Shown here piece after piece: positions 11,411 to 22,978 of a stretch of 64,000 bases of DNA. The notes under the pieces are model-generated. The model searched no databases. It was given only the letters and a program-made list of their open reading frames with translations, and was not told the DNA's origin. Source of the stretch: Medicago truncatula. Its lineage: Eukaryota > Streptophyta > Magnoliopsida > Fabales > Fabaceae. The position numbers and the translations under genes are program-made. How positions within the stretch are numbered: the stretch's first letter is position 1; each line of letters starts with the position of its first letter. Location: contig NC_053046.1 in NCBI RefSeq assembly GCF_003473485.1, positions 5,652,001 to 5,716,000 of the forward strand. Reading direction: 5' to 3'.

Positions 11411-12330
11411 TGGGTCAAGGAGGGGCCTATTATGATTCCAGATTTCTCAATTTCCAAAAGTTTGTGGACCAAGATAATAAAATACGAAAACTAACATCTA
11501 AATTAGCACAACAGGAATGTGTAGTAGCATGCACGTTAAGCCTACTTTAATTTCCTGACCTCCCTAGGTAGGTAGTTTGGTCGCTAGACAATTTCTCTTA
11601 TTTCTTACACATCTTTTGTTTTTTATCTCTTTTATGGTCACGTATCTATCATATAGCATATTTCTCGTTTTGTGTCTCTTCTCTTCACAGTGCTATGGTA
11701 AATTGCGGTTTAAAAACACATTTAAAACGGAGCTAACAAACTTATATGTCAAAAAAATTATTTGATTGATACCCAATATTTCTAGAGTTGATTGTAAGAA
11801 CTGAGAGTTAAGGAACAGAATGAGAAATTGAAGATCATATCCACTCTAAACATTTCACAAACGCATTAAACATTTCCCATAAGAAAATATGAAAGTTCTT
11901 TTTAGCAAGCAGAGCAACCATCCACGTGTAAATAATAATACATGAAGGAATCAGGACTCACATGCGTCAGGATTTACTGTTGTCCATATCTGGAAGTTGC
12001 TTTAGTCGCTGGCACAAGTTAAGTTTGGTTGTGTCTGAAGTCTGATGTGACAAGCGTACATATTCTATGAACTGCAATATCATACTCATAGTTTGGTTAA
12101 TTAGGGACTATAGGGTACTTCTATTTTTAGTTTTTAGTTTCCTTTACTATATATGATATGATAATTGTAAGAGTCCTGAGGCTGTGTGTGCTGCCCTAAC
12201 ATTCATTCATATCAGTAGGGAATCGGAAGCATGTGATCACAAAGGAAGACGTTTAACAAACTCATTTTAGAAGTTTTTCTATTTTTCTCTTCGATTAAGA
12301 CTTTGTTTCCTAAAAAAAAAAAGTTGATAA
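11411..12330. other. Intergenic region, no gene seen
   Basis: No coding frame of convincing composition, no clear inverted repeat and no tRNA-like structure were found. A 62-codon frame at 11577-11765 is a hydrophobic chance frame. Confidence 0.45.
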
Positions 12331-12550
12331 ATTAGTTTTTTTGTTTTTTTTGAATCGGTAAAATATTATTAAACGCCATCACCGCAAGACGCAAGGTATG
12401 AACGAAATAAGATACAAATGATGCCGCATATAGACGGTACATGATAACCACCTAAAAACACACCTTAAGATAAATCCACCAAAACACGCCACCACCTAAA
12501 ACTGACTCCTTCATAAAAAGAAGAACTGTAAACACGATATCCACCCCTAA
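12331..12550 (-). mobile_element. Likely LINE 3' end with poly(A), minus strand
   Basis: Read on the minus strand this ends in TTTAATAATATTTTACCGATTC followed by a run of A. That fits the 3' UTR and tail of a plant LINE. No coding part remains attached; the unit is a 5'-truncated copy, the usual fate of such elements. Confidence 0.4.
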
Positions 12551-12819
12551 TTAACTTATAAATGATAACGGATAGCTAATTGCTTATAAATTATAGTGTA
12601 TTAACTAATTAACATATTTGAACTGTAGTTTCTCTAAAATTATTTAATAAATATGAAATTATATATAAAAAAAATTATTTACATTTTTTGTTCAATTAAG
12701 ATAACAATGGTAAAATTGAGATAAAAAATGATAACCTACAATTTATAAGTCACTTAAATTTTTATTTATTTTTTTATCAAGCAAAGAAATTAATAAACCC
12801 AGGAGAGGCTTCAACTAGG

Positions 12820-13000
12820 GATTGCAATTGGACCCAGATCCGATAGGCACCCGCAAAAAAATTACCTGCAATGGGTATGGTAAAATCCCACTTTTATGGG
12901 TATGGGCTTGGATCCGTGTAATTACCCGCAAATTTAGATGGGTATGAGTGCGGGTAAGGGCACTATACTACCCAGCCCCGCAACCCGCTTATACATATTT
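12820..13000. repeat. Possible hAT-type MITE end (GGGTNNGGGT-rich)
   Basis: TAGGGATTGCAATTGGACCC is followed by repeated GGGTATGGG / ACCCGC words. Such ends recur in plant hAT elements, whose termini often read YAGGGNTGGCAA. No partner terminus or duplication was found. Confidence 0.3.
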
Positions 13001-13399
13001 ATATAATATAGTAAATATTTTATTTAGTTTTGGGTACAATTATTTAATTTATTTTTGACCAAAAAAATTATTTAATTTATTTAGCTATTTAAACATAAAC
13101 CTAAAAACTAATACGGTAATCGTTTCATCCTTATCTTCATAAGCTCACAGGCTAAAAATTTATGATTTAAATCAATTTGATGTTTATTTTAGCATGCACT
13201 TTTTTATATATGTATTTTGAATGTTTTTATTTTAATTTTCGAGGAACATTTTGGATGTTTTTTTTTCTTTGGTTAAATACTACGATTTCTACTATTTTAT
13301 GAGTTGCTTTAAAAAAAATTGGATCATAGTTTTATTTCAATAGTGATGTTTTTTTATTGTCTTTTTATAATTAAAGTGCGGATAATGGAAAAAAACACT

Positions 13400-13787
13400 A
13401 AAGTTATTACCCACGAAGGTACAGGCTTGAGTACGAGTATTTTTTACACACACGTGTATAGGGAAATGTACTGTAGTACCCAACCATCGATATCCATTGT
13501 CATCGATAGCTTGAACCAAAAAGTACACAATATTACATGTTTAATCCGGAAGAAGAAAGGCCTATACTATCCCTATGGAGTAAAGATAAAACAAAAAGAG
13601 GGGGAGCATCCCAGTACTGCGAGGAAAAAGTGGCGAGCCCTCGGCCATTTTTTGCAAAAGCATCAGCAACACTGTTACCTTCCCGCATCACATGAAAATA
13701 GTTCAACAAAAAAACATTATAAGCTAGTTGAAAAAATATATAAGCTATTGCAGAAAAATGGTTAAAAAACACGTTTATTTTAGTCAA
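13400..13787 (-). pseudogene. LINE fragment: C-terminal end of an RNase H-like domain
   Basis: The minus-strand frame (stop at 13533) reads HVMREGNSVADAFAKNGRGL, the final RNase H motif (REGN..AD.LAK.G) that closes the polyprotein of many plant LINEs, followed by about 35 divergent residues. Reverse transcriptase and endonuclease are missing, and upstream residues are degenerate. It is a dead 5'-truncated insertion. Plus-strand frames over the same bases are shadows. Confidence 0.6.
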
Positions 13788-14387
13788 TAGAAATTTAAAT
13801 TATAAGTTATCTTTTTTTTTTTGACAAGGATTATAAGTTGTCTGTTAGAAGTTCAAAATTTAATCTCATATCTAACTGATCTAGACATACAAAAAGATGA
13901 TTATTGGAGCAACTTCAATGATAGAAGTAGAACAAATTTTATATTTTTTTAACTCTCTTCTAGTAACTCTAGGGAATGCTAATGCACACCCACTCAAAAA
14001 TTAAAAGGTGTGTATTAGCATTGTACACTTTTATGTTTTGGACTAAAATCCCAAATAACCCTTTTAAAAAACCACTTAATTTAATGGGCAGTAATGTAAT
14101 TCTTCATCCTTATTAACTGTGGTGCCTCGTTTCTCTCTCTCTCCGTTAATTGGAGTGAAGGACAAGAAAAAGAAAAAGCACACCTTCTCCTTCTTCGGTT
14201 CTTCCTCTCGACCATGTCTTTGTCAGTTTAAAGCATATTTTTTTTTCTTTCTCTTGTTATGGCTTTCTTTCTCATTTACATATTTTAATTTATCAAATTC
14301 TGATGAAATAAAAAAGTTACTGTTGTTATCTGCTCTTTCTTCATCTTTTCTTAAACTCTAATTAATCTAATTTTGAACAAACCCTAA

Positions 14388-14527
14388 GAGTGTGTTTGGA
14401 TGGAGAAATGTTTTGAGGGAATGTAATGTTTTGAGGGAATTCAACTACTTTGAGTTGAATTCAAACAATAGAATTCACCTTAAAGTAGTTGAATTCCCTC
14501 AAAACATTTCCCTATCCAAACACACTC
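14388..14527. mobile_element. Tourist-like (PIF/Harbinger) MITE, 140 bp
   Basis: Termini GAGTGTGTTTGGATGG and its reverse GAGTGTGTTTGGATAG are flanked by TAA on both sides (14385-14387 and 14528-14530). The arms continue through AATGTTTTGAGGGAATTC, so the element is nearly one hairpin. The TAA duplication and GTGTGTTTGG end fit PIF/Harbinger MITEs. Confidence 0.8.
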
Positions 14528-14866
14528 TAAGAGTAACAAAACTATGATTTCTATTCACTTAAACTTTGAAAAATGAAGCATGTGTTATCTTCCAGTCTTG
14601 ACATGCGTTCAATCTTTGCCTTGTGAAATAGTTCCTTTTTTGTTGTGCTACTTCATGCTTTTGCACAGTTAAATAATTCATCAACATACAAATTACAAGA
14701 ACTGACGAAGAAGCCGATGGTGAGATGTTTGTTTTGACAGGGATGATTCATTTATTGTAATTAAGGAGAGAGAAAATAAATAAAACAAAATTACATTACT
14801 GCCAATTAAATTAAGTGGTTTTTCAAAAGGGTTATTTGGGTTTTTAGTCCAAAACATAAAGGTGTA

Positions 14867-15126
14867 CTCCCTCCATCCCATATTATAAGCAAAAGAAAAA
14901 AATCACACTTATAGGAAGATGTAAAAACAATTTTTATTGGTAGTTGATTATAGAAAAAATGAAAAAAGAAAGCAAATTGAATGCACTTTACATTTAATTT
15001 TCCTTTGGAGAAGATAACTTTTTAAAAAAATATATAATTAAATATGATAAAAGTTGATCTTTTTTTGCTTATAATTTAGGATAAAGAAAATGTGTTTTGT
15101 TTACTTATAATTTAGGACGGAGGAAG
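14867..15126. mobile_element. Stowaway-like (Tc1/mariner) MITE, 260 bp
   Basis: It begins CTCCCTCCATCCCATATTAT and ends, reversed, CTTCCTCCGTCCTAAATTAT, flanked by TA on both sides (14865-14866 and 15127-15128). CTCCCTCCGT ends and a TA duplication are diagnostic of plant Stowaway elements. It interrupts the right arm of the 13976-15161 element. Confidence 0.88.
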
Positions 15127-15164
15127 TACAATCTAATTTTTGAGTGAGTGTGCATTAGCATATA

Positions 15165-16990
15165 TATATATATAGACACACAAACAAAATCAATTCTGAT
15201 ATTAATCTTTTAGTTTTTGAAAACGATATAATGTTTATTTGATGACTAAACGTGACCTTGAGAGTTGAGAAATGGAGTGATAAAAAAATTCAGAGTTTCA
15301 TTTTTATCGTCAATATAATACTAACAATATATTAACTTCAGTTGTTTCAAACAAAATCTTCTAGTGTTGTTGGGTTGGAATATAATCAAACGATTTTAAC
15401 ATTTCATTTCCGTAGAAAGGATTTTCAATTTAGTTAAAATTAAGTAGGGTTGTTGTCCACTATGTCCTCCATATACATCTTCAATGGTGTGAAAAATTAG
15501 AATATGTTCTTATTCTCAAAAGGCACCCATGAACAATATGTTGGAGATGATGTTATATAGTGTATAACCCATCATTATTTGTAATTTTAAGGAATATAGT
15601 TCAAATCTCACCTATGTTGGTTTGCAAATGTGAGTTATATGTTCCACATCGAATAAAATAGTATGGTTTTGGATAAAAGTATGGTGTTTTTCTTGTTTGT
15701 GTGGTTGTTCTAGCCTCAAATGTGGACGGTTTCCCCGAACTTAATAATGATCATCAATACTATAATAATGATGGGTAATAATAATAATAATTTCTTCTTT
15801 TTTGAATTTAAATGTGTAATGTATTATTTCTTTGGATACAAAGAACAATACAAATTGCGTCTATTTATAAACATATAATACTATATGTTCAGAGAGTAAG
15901 AAAAATGATAAGTGTCCTTAGGGGGTTATTTAAGAAATTAAAAGAGGTATACTTTGTATAAAAAAATTGCGTGTTTCTTTCTTTGACAAATATTTTATTT
16001 GTATTTTCAAGAAAAAAGATTTTATTTTAAATTCTTTAAACTATCGATAAAACCGTGAATAACAAAGGTTGAAGTGTGATTCTTATCATCATAAACCATT
16101 TGCAGGTTAGTCCAACAAAAAATCATTTGTAGATGGTGTCTATTCTTTTTAACCGTTTGGGCGTTTCATACGGGCATGATTAGATTACTAGACTAATAAT
16201 GTCTTGAAACTGATGGCGATTGTGAGCCCATAACATTGCACATGGAGATCTCACTATAAAGCAAAAAGTACTAACAAAAATCTGTAGAGATTTTATGAAA
16301 TTTGAAGTAAATTGAAAACGAAATGTCAGGATGCTGATTCGATACAGACAAACTAATTTGCCTATCATATTCCCTAATTTGTCTTGTTTATTTGGTTAAT
16401 GCGATTCATTTTGCAAATCACAATTCTAATAACATCATGGCTCAATCGGGCACCTATCTATATGATTATTGGTTGTTAATTAACCTAATATTCTTAATCT
16501 ATGACTTTTCCACTCATCATCCTTTTCCCTGGTGAGTGGAGTCATTTGTTGTGTAGCTAGCTCTTATCCAGTGTGTGGGGCTACCTTTATTGCTAAGAGA
16601 TCTCACTTTTGTGTTTCCTAGAACCTATTGCGATTGCTTTAATCTTTTATAATTTAAAAAACAGTTGTTGCCTTGTGTTAACAAGTAATTCATCATGTAA
16701 CCAAAAAAAACAAGTAACTCCTCTGGGTTACAAAATGCCATCAATTTTTAGCAGAACAAACAATCATATTTTTTTTGTGTTAACCCTCCTGATTTAGGGA
16801 AAGATGTCCCGATAATTTAGAATTGGTATGTGAGATAAGTATAATCTAACAACAAAATTATGAACAAATAGTCATATTGTTTATTAATATTATAATTTTT
16901 CAATAAGGTTTTAATTAATATATGATCTCATGAAAACCATTGAATCATTCTCTTTTTTTAATTATCGGATCATTATCTTGATCATAAATT
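15165..16990. other. Intergenic region, no gene seen
   Basis: AT-rich sequence with microsatellites (TA run at 15160-15172, ATA runs near 15775). No convincing coding frame, tRNA or repeat border was found. Confidence 0.45.
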
Positions 16991-16993
16991 CAA

Positions 16994-17256
16994 GGGTTAA
17001 TGATATTTTACCCTCTGTAATATAGGTCATTTTTTGTTTTCCCCCCTGTAAATTTTTTTTTTTTTGGAATACCTTCCTAATAGGTCATAAAAAAACGACT
17101 TTATTCTTTTTTTTTGAAGAATTTTTTCATTTTTTTATGATCTATTAGGGGGGTATTCCAAAAAAAATATATTTTACAGGGGTAAATAAAAAAAAATATT
17201 TTACAGGGGAAAACAAAAAATGATCTATATTACAGGGGGTAAAGCACCATTAACCC
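16994..17256. mobile_element. Mutator-like MITE, 263 bp, perfect 9-bp duplication
   Basis: Starts GGGTTAATGATATTTTACCC and ends in the approximate reverse (GGGTTAATGGTGCTTTACCC). It is flanked by identical TAAATTCAA at 16985-16993 and 17257-17265. Inner arms share TGTAATATAGGTCATTTTTT and runs of C/T paired with A/G. The same terminal sequence is found in the longer element at 55076-56040. Confidence 0.87.
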
Positions 17257-17406
17257 TAAATTCAATATTGACATTATATTTTTATTATTTTTAATAAGAT
17301 TGTCACTTAAATTAAGCTTAATTTAAAAGTGATTTAATAAGATTTGATCAATTTGGTCTTTGGAGTATCTAATAGAGTTGTGTCTTTAATGTGCAGAGAT
17401 TAATTG

Positions 17407-17553
17407 TCTGTTTGGTTTAGCGTTCTATGGCCTAAACGTGTGTCTCAAAGACCACTAGCCGTGCAAAAGCAGAAGCTGAAAAACATGACATCCACGGTAA
17501 CTGTGCGGTTTTCTACCGCTATTTTGCTTAAGACAACGCCATACCAAACACTC
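17407..17553. repeat. Short palindromic MITE-like repeat
   Basis: TGTTTGGTTTAGCGTT near 17409 pairs with AACGCCATACCAAACA near 17535. The interior has no coding content. Flanks do not give a clear duplication, so the superfamily is uncertain. Confidence 0.5.
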
Positions 17554-17559
17554 TATAAA

Positions 17560-18087
17560 GGGTAATAATATTTTTGTGATGGAATGAATAATAAATATCA
17601 ATAGTTAACTCTTATTTAGGTTTAATAAATAAGAAGGAGATCATGGACATGGTTCATAGAATATGCATCAACGTCGGTATTTGTTGATATCATGTTATCA
17701 TACTTTGGATTTGTCCCTGAATGTGACCGTTACTGTGGTAAAAGAGGAAGTATTATGTTCCACTTTGGTCCTAACTCTAGTGAAATTATACTAAACATTT
17801 GCAATTGGTATATGAAAAGAATTGCTTTGGTAGGAAATATACGACATCATGTGATTCATGACACTATACATCTATAAATGGAAACTATTAGGGTAGGAAA
17901 ATTCAACACAAAGGTTTCCGAAGATAGCATTCAGTTGTGGTCCAAAATTTTGGAAGCAAAGTCCATTCAGTTGTGGTCCAAAATTTTGGAATCAATGGAA
18001 CAGACAAATTTGATGTCATTATTTTGTATTAAGCTTCAATACTTTAGACTTTCCTCGTACCAACCTACTTTATACAGAAATTTTTTC
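17560..18087. other. Region with unrecognised short frames
   Basis: Two adjacent plus-strand frames (17692-17877, 17878-18117) have no recognisable domain. A 31-bp direct repeat (CATTCAGTTGTGGTCCAAAA at about 17930 and 17966) lies in the second. I see no support for a gene. Confidence 0.3.
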
Positions 18088-20215
18088 ATGCTGCATGTCT
18101 CCATTTTTATTTATTGACTGGGCTTGAACTCTATCTGAAATTGAGTATTTTTTGCCATAGGTTTGCGACATTAGTTTAACTTGAATTTAAGAGGATCAAA
18201 CTCTTAAACACATGAACTCCTCTATTGCATTCTTAGTTTTGGGTTTGAACTCAAACAAAGTAGGGATTTGTGGCTACCTATACTACTTTTGTCTGAGTCG
18301 TAGACTGGATTTTCTAGTTTAGTAGGATAGTAAAATTCATATTGCAGAATATATAGTTGGTGACACGAGGTCATATTTTGATTGTCTCCTTCCTCGTTTA
18401 AGCTCAACACGGAGATAACTTGTATGAAGATGGGGTGAGTGATACCATAGAGATAGATTGAATACAAATTTCCAACAAAGGAGTTTAACTTTATCATAGA
18501 AGGTAAAACAGATCTCCATGGAGAAGCCTATTAGGCTATGTGAAAAAGAGTACACGAGGATGGCCATGCAAAAACATGAAGAAGATGCGGTTGAAATTAC
18601 CACTGCAGATACCTCTAGGAATTTTATATTGCAGCCGCAATTGCATTTGCAGACTACAATTTAATTGTATTATCTAAGTATTCTGACAAAAAAATTATAG
18701 GTATACGAACTTCATCGTTTGTACAAGTTCAGAAGATATCAATCATAAATATGGAAGAAAGTAAATCAGCTAGGAAGGAACTTATGGAATGTGATTGGTT
18801 AATTAAAATTGTCATCATAAAAGTCCACAGAATCAATTGCATCAGGTTACAATTGCATCAGAGTTGAGACACCACTAACTAGTTCTAATTCACAACATTG
18901 CTTGTCTTAAGATGATTCATCATAGGAGTGGCACCCTTCATAACTTACGAGTATATTGTTAGAAAATATATATTGTGGGTGCTAGTGGTACAATGGTTAG
19001 TAGCATTGGACAAGAAGACACACATTGATAAATAGCTCATTGTAGAAGGAGAGAATATAGTATATGGAAGCCCTTAATATATTGTAATTGTATTTAAATG
19101 TTTAAATACAATCGCACCCATATAATTCTATTTATAAGTGATTGAAGATGTTTCTAAAACTAGAAGAGTCTAGGCCTTTGTTTTCCGTTTCTACATTAGA
19201 TTATTATAGATGTTTCTAGGCTACAATTTAATTTAGACATTAATAGAACAATCTAAAACATGTAGCAACTTTAAGCTACTCTAGTTTCTCTGATCAGACA
19301 TTGTCATTTTTTAACTAGAATATTCTAAAAATATGTATCAATTTCAAAACTCATCCTTGATGCACATTTCAAAAACTCCAAATTAATGTAGTATGTAGTT
19401 GCTCAATCATAGATTTTTGATATCATCTTGTCATGCATTGCTTTTTATGGTTGATCAATTTGACAAGTGTTACCTCCACCGTGATAGTAAATTTGTGTCA
19501 CTTCTTGTCATAATATTTGTTATCGGTCTCCTTTCCAATCTTGTTGAAGACTTCCAATAATGGTCATTCTTGCTCATTAGTTGCTCTAGTAATTTTCCTT
19601 GCGAGTCTCCTTGTCACTTTTGTTGAAGAATCTTGTTAGGAACTCACTCTTGCTTACATTTTTCTTCCTAGACTTGTACTCAAGTTAAGCATCAGAGGCT
19701 GCATGTCTCCATTTTTATTTATTGACCGGGCTTGTACTCTATTTGAAATTGAGTCTTTTTTGCCATAGGTTTGGGACATTAGTTTAACTTGAATTTAAGA
19801 GGATCAAACTCTTAAACACCTGAACTCCTCTATTGCATTCTTAGTTTTGGGTTTGAACTCAAACAAAGTAGGAACCTGTGGCTACCTATATTACTTTTGT
19901 CTGAGTCGTAGACTGAATTTTCTAGTTTAGTAGGATAGTAAAATTCATATTGCAGAATATATAGTTGGTGACACGAGGTCATATTTTGCTACGCTAGTGA
20001 ATAACCGAACATGGCTCTGATAGAACTGTTAGAAAATATATAGTGTGGAAGCAAGTTGTAGAGTGGTATGTGGCATTGGACAAGAAGGCACACATTGGTA
20101 ATTAATTTATTGTAGGAGGAGAGAATATGATACAGGGAAGCCCTCAATATTATTGTCATTGTATTTAAAAGCTTGAATACAATTGCACCCATATAAGTCT
20201 ATAGGTGCTTGAAGA
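18088..20215 (-). mobile_element. Duplicated fragments of a copia-like LTR element
   Basis: Two blocks occur twice in the same order. Block A is 18088-18379 and 19698-19987 (about 290 bp, very similar). Block B is 18956-19153 and 20029-20215 (starting TGTTAGAAAATATATA). Upstream of the second block B, ATGGCTCTGATAGAACTGTTAG at 20011-20032 reads on the minus strand as an LTR end (...CTAACA) followed by TATCAGAGCC, which is the tRNA-Met primer site of Ty1/copia elements. Block B therefore looks like an LTR portion and A like adjacent internal sequence. No intact gag or pol frame remains. Confidence 0.5.
20012..20022 (-). other. Probable tRNA-Met primer binding site
   Basis: On the minus strand TATCAGAGCCA follows CTAACAGTTC. 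TGGTATCAGAGC is the usual plant copia primer site, and the match here is partial. Confidence 0.45.
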
Positions 20216-21010
20216 TGTTTTGTGGATGTTGCTGTAAATTTTTATTCCTAGTTTAATCGTGATGGGTTTCGATGATTATATCTTGTATAATGTACATGCT
20301 TTTATGATTGACAAAAACCATTAATTGTAATCCTCAAGAAAAAAAAAACTATTCGTTGACAATTTTTTTTTTGACAAACTATTCGTTGACAATGTTTCCT
20401 TCGTTTTCCATCAAAAAATTTCCATCTTATATTTAACTCATTCATGTATGTAAAATTACCATTCCCACTTAAACATTTTTTATGCATTTTTTTCTGCACA
20501 ACCGTTAACCAAATAAAACATTGTTCTAAAGTAAGTTATAATCTAGAAATGAAACTATATACTGGACAATGATTGAGATTTCTACTTTTCTATCTAGGTT
20601 TTTGGTAGAAAGAGAATTTCATTTATTCTTTCACATATTATGTCATGGCATGTTGCTATAATTCATTTTATACAATTATATGCCCCTTATATATGTGACC
20701 TGCATTTAAAACGATCATAACAATGACTAGGGATAATCAGCAAAAAGTAACTATTTGTAAAAAAAAAAAAAAAAACAGCAAAAATAGCTAAACAAAATTT
20801 AATGAAACAATGAGTGATAGTGTGAATATGACCAGGTGCACACATGAGATCATAAAACTTAAGTGGGTCAAGTAGTCAAGGGATATTACATCTTCCTAAA
20901 GATAGATATATTTAAATTTTAAAATGAGGTGATTGCTTGTAAACCATTCGGATCGCTTAACCTATGAAATAAATTGATTGTTGGATACATACCGATTAAA
21001 AAAACAACAA
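20216..21010. other. Intergenic region, no gene seen
   Basis: Contains a short duplicated word (AAACTATTCGTTGACAAT near 20345 and 20377) and an A tract at 20759-20775. No coding signal was found. Confidence 0.45.
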
Positions 21011-21794
21011 TAAGGGGGTGTTTTTTTGAGGGTTACAAAATTTATTCCCAGGAATTAACTTACCCAGGAATGTAAAGGGGAAATTTTTATTCCCAGGAAA
21101 ATACAGAAAAAAGTGTTTGGTTAATTGTGTAATTCCTGGGAACTTCTTTTAAAATAATTCCAAGGAATAGAAAAAATATGTTTGGCTGCAAGGTAGAAAA
21201 CCTTGGAATAAACATTATAATTACACAAATGCCCTTATTATATAAACCATAAATCTAACGTGTGTACCATGCTCTCCTTCACTTCTAAACCATTATTTTT
21301 TAATAAATTGATTATTGTTCATGTGTAGACACAAAAAATGTTCAAAATTTTAAATAGAAAAGTAAGTAAATTAAAATTTGAATTTGAATCAAAATTAAGT
21401 GAAGATAAGAAAATACAAATTTGTGGGATCAAGTATAGAGTTGCTTATTGTTAATCACCGTTGAAGTAAAATTGATTGAGGTTGTTTAGAAATTGCTTAA
21501 ATAGAATCCCGCAAGTGGATGGTTGGATTGAACATCTCATATTAGTCGTCCATCCTAGACCGAACATCGAGGTTTCAAAACAAAAAAATATTGGATCTTC
21601 AAGTTCAATGCCAGTGGAACTTATTTATACATAGTAAAATAAAAAAGAGTGGTAAGGAAAAAGAAACTATTGGAAACAACAAAAATGACTCAATTATTAT
21701 ATATGCAATTACTTTTGCAATGACTCAATAAAGATAGTGTTCATCCCTCATCCATCCACTACTATGATGAATAAACATCACAGTATATAGAGAG

Positions 21795-22125
21795 TGGTGT
21801 GCAGCCCAAGTCCATTGTAGGGTCCTTGACCACAACATGCTATCTGTGATGTAACAAATCCTGCATATATAACCAATACTTTTTTTATAAGAAGGTAATA
21901 TTACCATAAATTTAATAGTTATGCTACCATTATATTGTATATTAAATTACTCTATATCATATGAATATGATTAGTATAGTTACCATATGCTTGAGGATTA
22001 TTGACGAAGTCAAGGGCCATTTGCCTTGTGTTGGCTCCCATGAATACATTTGAACCAATTTCATTGTTGAGTTCTTGAATTATTTGAATAAGTTGTGGAT
22101 TGAACAAAGCTGCTGCACGTTGTAG
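21795..22125 (-). pseudogene. Captured GDSL esterase/lipase fragment, intron retained
   Basis: On the minus strand two exon pieces, about 22125-21984 and 21860-21795, flank a 123-bp GT-AG intron (21983-21861). Joined, they read [10 protein letters not shown]..., [12 protein letters not shown]..., NNPQAYG / [19 protein letters not shown]. This is the conserved C-terminal part of plant GDSL lipases of the LTL1/At5g33370 type (from memory). The frame stops upstream at 22126-22128, and after GLGL it becomes degenerate, with a stop soon after. The active-site Ser (GDS block) and the His-Asp end are missing, so it is not an enzyme. It lies wholly inside the PIF/Harbinger termini, and the retained intron indicates copying at the DNA level. 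Confidence 0.75.
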
Positions 22126-22207
22126 TTATGCTAGCAAAACTTGATACAATGTTCTAGTTCATGTCAATAAAAGAGAAATGACTAACTTGTTTTTTATGAC
22201 TTTTATT

Positions 22208-22978
22208 GTTAGGATCTTTATCTTCTTCTCGTGCACAGCTCGATCTTTTGGAGCAATTTACATCTACAAGCTCATCAGTCACTGGTATGCAATCTTTAAA
22301 TCAGAATCAATGAAAATGTTTAGTAGAGAAAAACAAATTGTTCAATGGTTTTGCAAATCTCCAAAGTGATGCAAAGTGATTCATATCATTGAAAATTTAA
22401 GTGATATAAGAAACATGGTATGATAATATATATATACCAGAGAATGAATCCCTGGTTTCAAAACTTTACATTACCTTCACATGAAATTGGCATGTGTTAT
22501 AGCCCAAAATTAATGCCTATGAAGAGAAATATAGACACGTTGTTCGTATCAAATAGTTAATTTCCTATTTCTTCCATACCCTGATCTCTATGTTCATGTG
22601 TCACTACTGATATGATATCGCACAGACTGATATGGGAGCATTTCTGGTTTCTAGGTTATGAAAGTGATGGCAGCTCTCAGCGACTTAGAATTCGGGAACA
22701 GCTTGAACAGTTGGTTGGAGAAAGGGATGATGATTTTAGCCTTCCCATAGGTAAAAACTTTAAAGAAAGTGAGTGCAACGTTCTTAACAACTTCACAAAG
22801 GAGAAATATCAAGAGACAGAGTTATCTAAATGAAGTGTCTCAAAGGAATGATTCAACTTTTTTTGCAACTATAGGAGCATTTGGGCTTCTTCCAGCTCGT
22901 AACAGGAAATCAGTTAGACTGAAAAAGCAGATAACAGAAAAAGCAGCTACTAGAAATCCAATATACTTAAGATATTGA
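22208..22978 (+). pseudogene. Second captured host-gene fragment, unidentified
   Basis: Plus-strand coding-like pieces with plausible splice borders: 22208-22284 (SSSRAQLDLLEQFTSTSSSVT), then from 22655 (acceptor TTTCTAG, in phase) GYESDGSSQRLRIREQLEQL..., GERDDDFSLPIGKNFKE. A one-base shift near 22770 leads into a second coding-like frame, NIKRQSYLNEVSQRNDSTFF then ATIGAFGLLPA, which ends at 22976. The composition is soluble and charged, then a hydrophobic start typical of a membrane segment. I do not recognise the parent gene. The frameshift and missing ends make it non-functional. It is inside the PIF/Harbinger element, in opposite orientation to the GDSL piece. Confidence 0.55.

Larger units (their letters stand above)
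13976..15161. mobile_element. Inverted-repeat element containing two other MITEs
   Basis: The left arm 13976-14100 (ATGCTAATGCACACCCACTC, then TTTTATGTTTTGGACTAAAA and CCACTTAATTTAATGG) recurs in reverse at the right: 14785-14866 and, after an inserted Stowaway element, 15127-15161. Removing the Stowaway restores the arm pairing. The interior (14130-14780) holds a Tourist-like MITE and no convincing gene. The target duplication is unclear. Confidence 0.7.
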
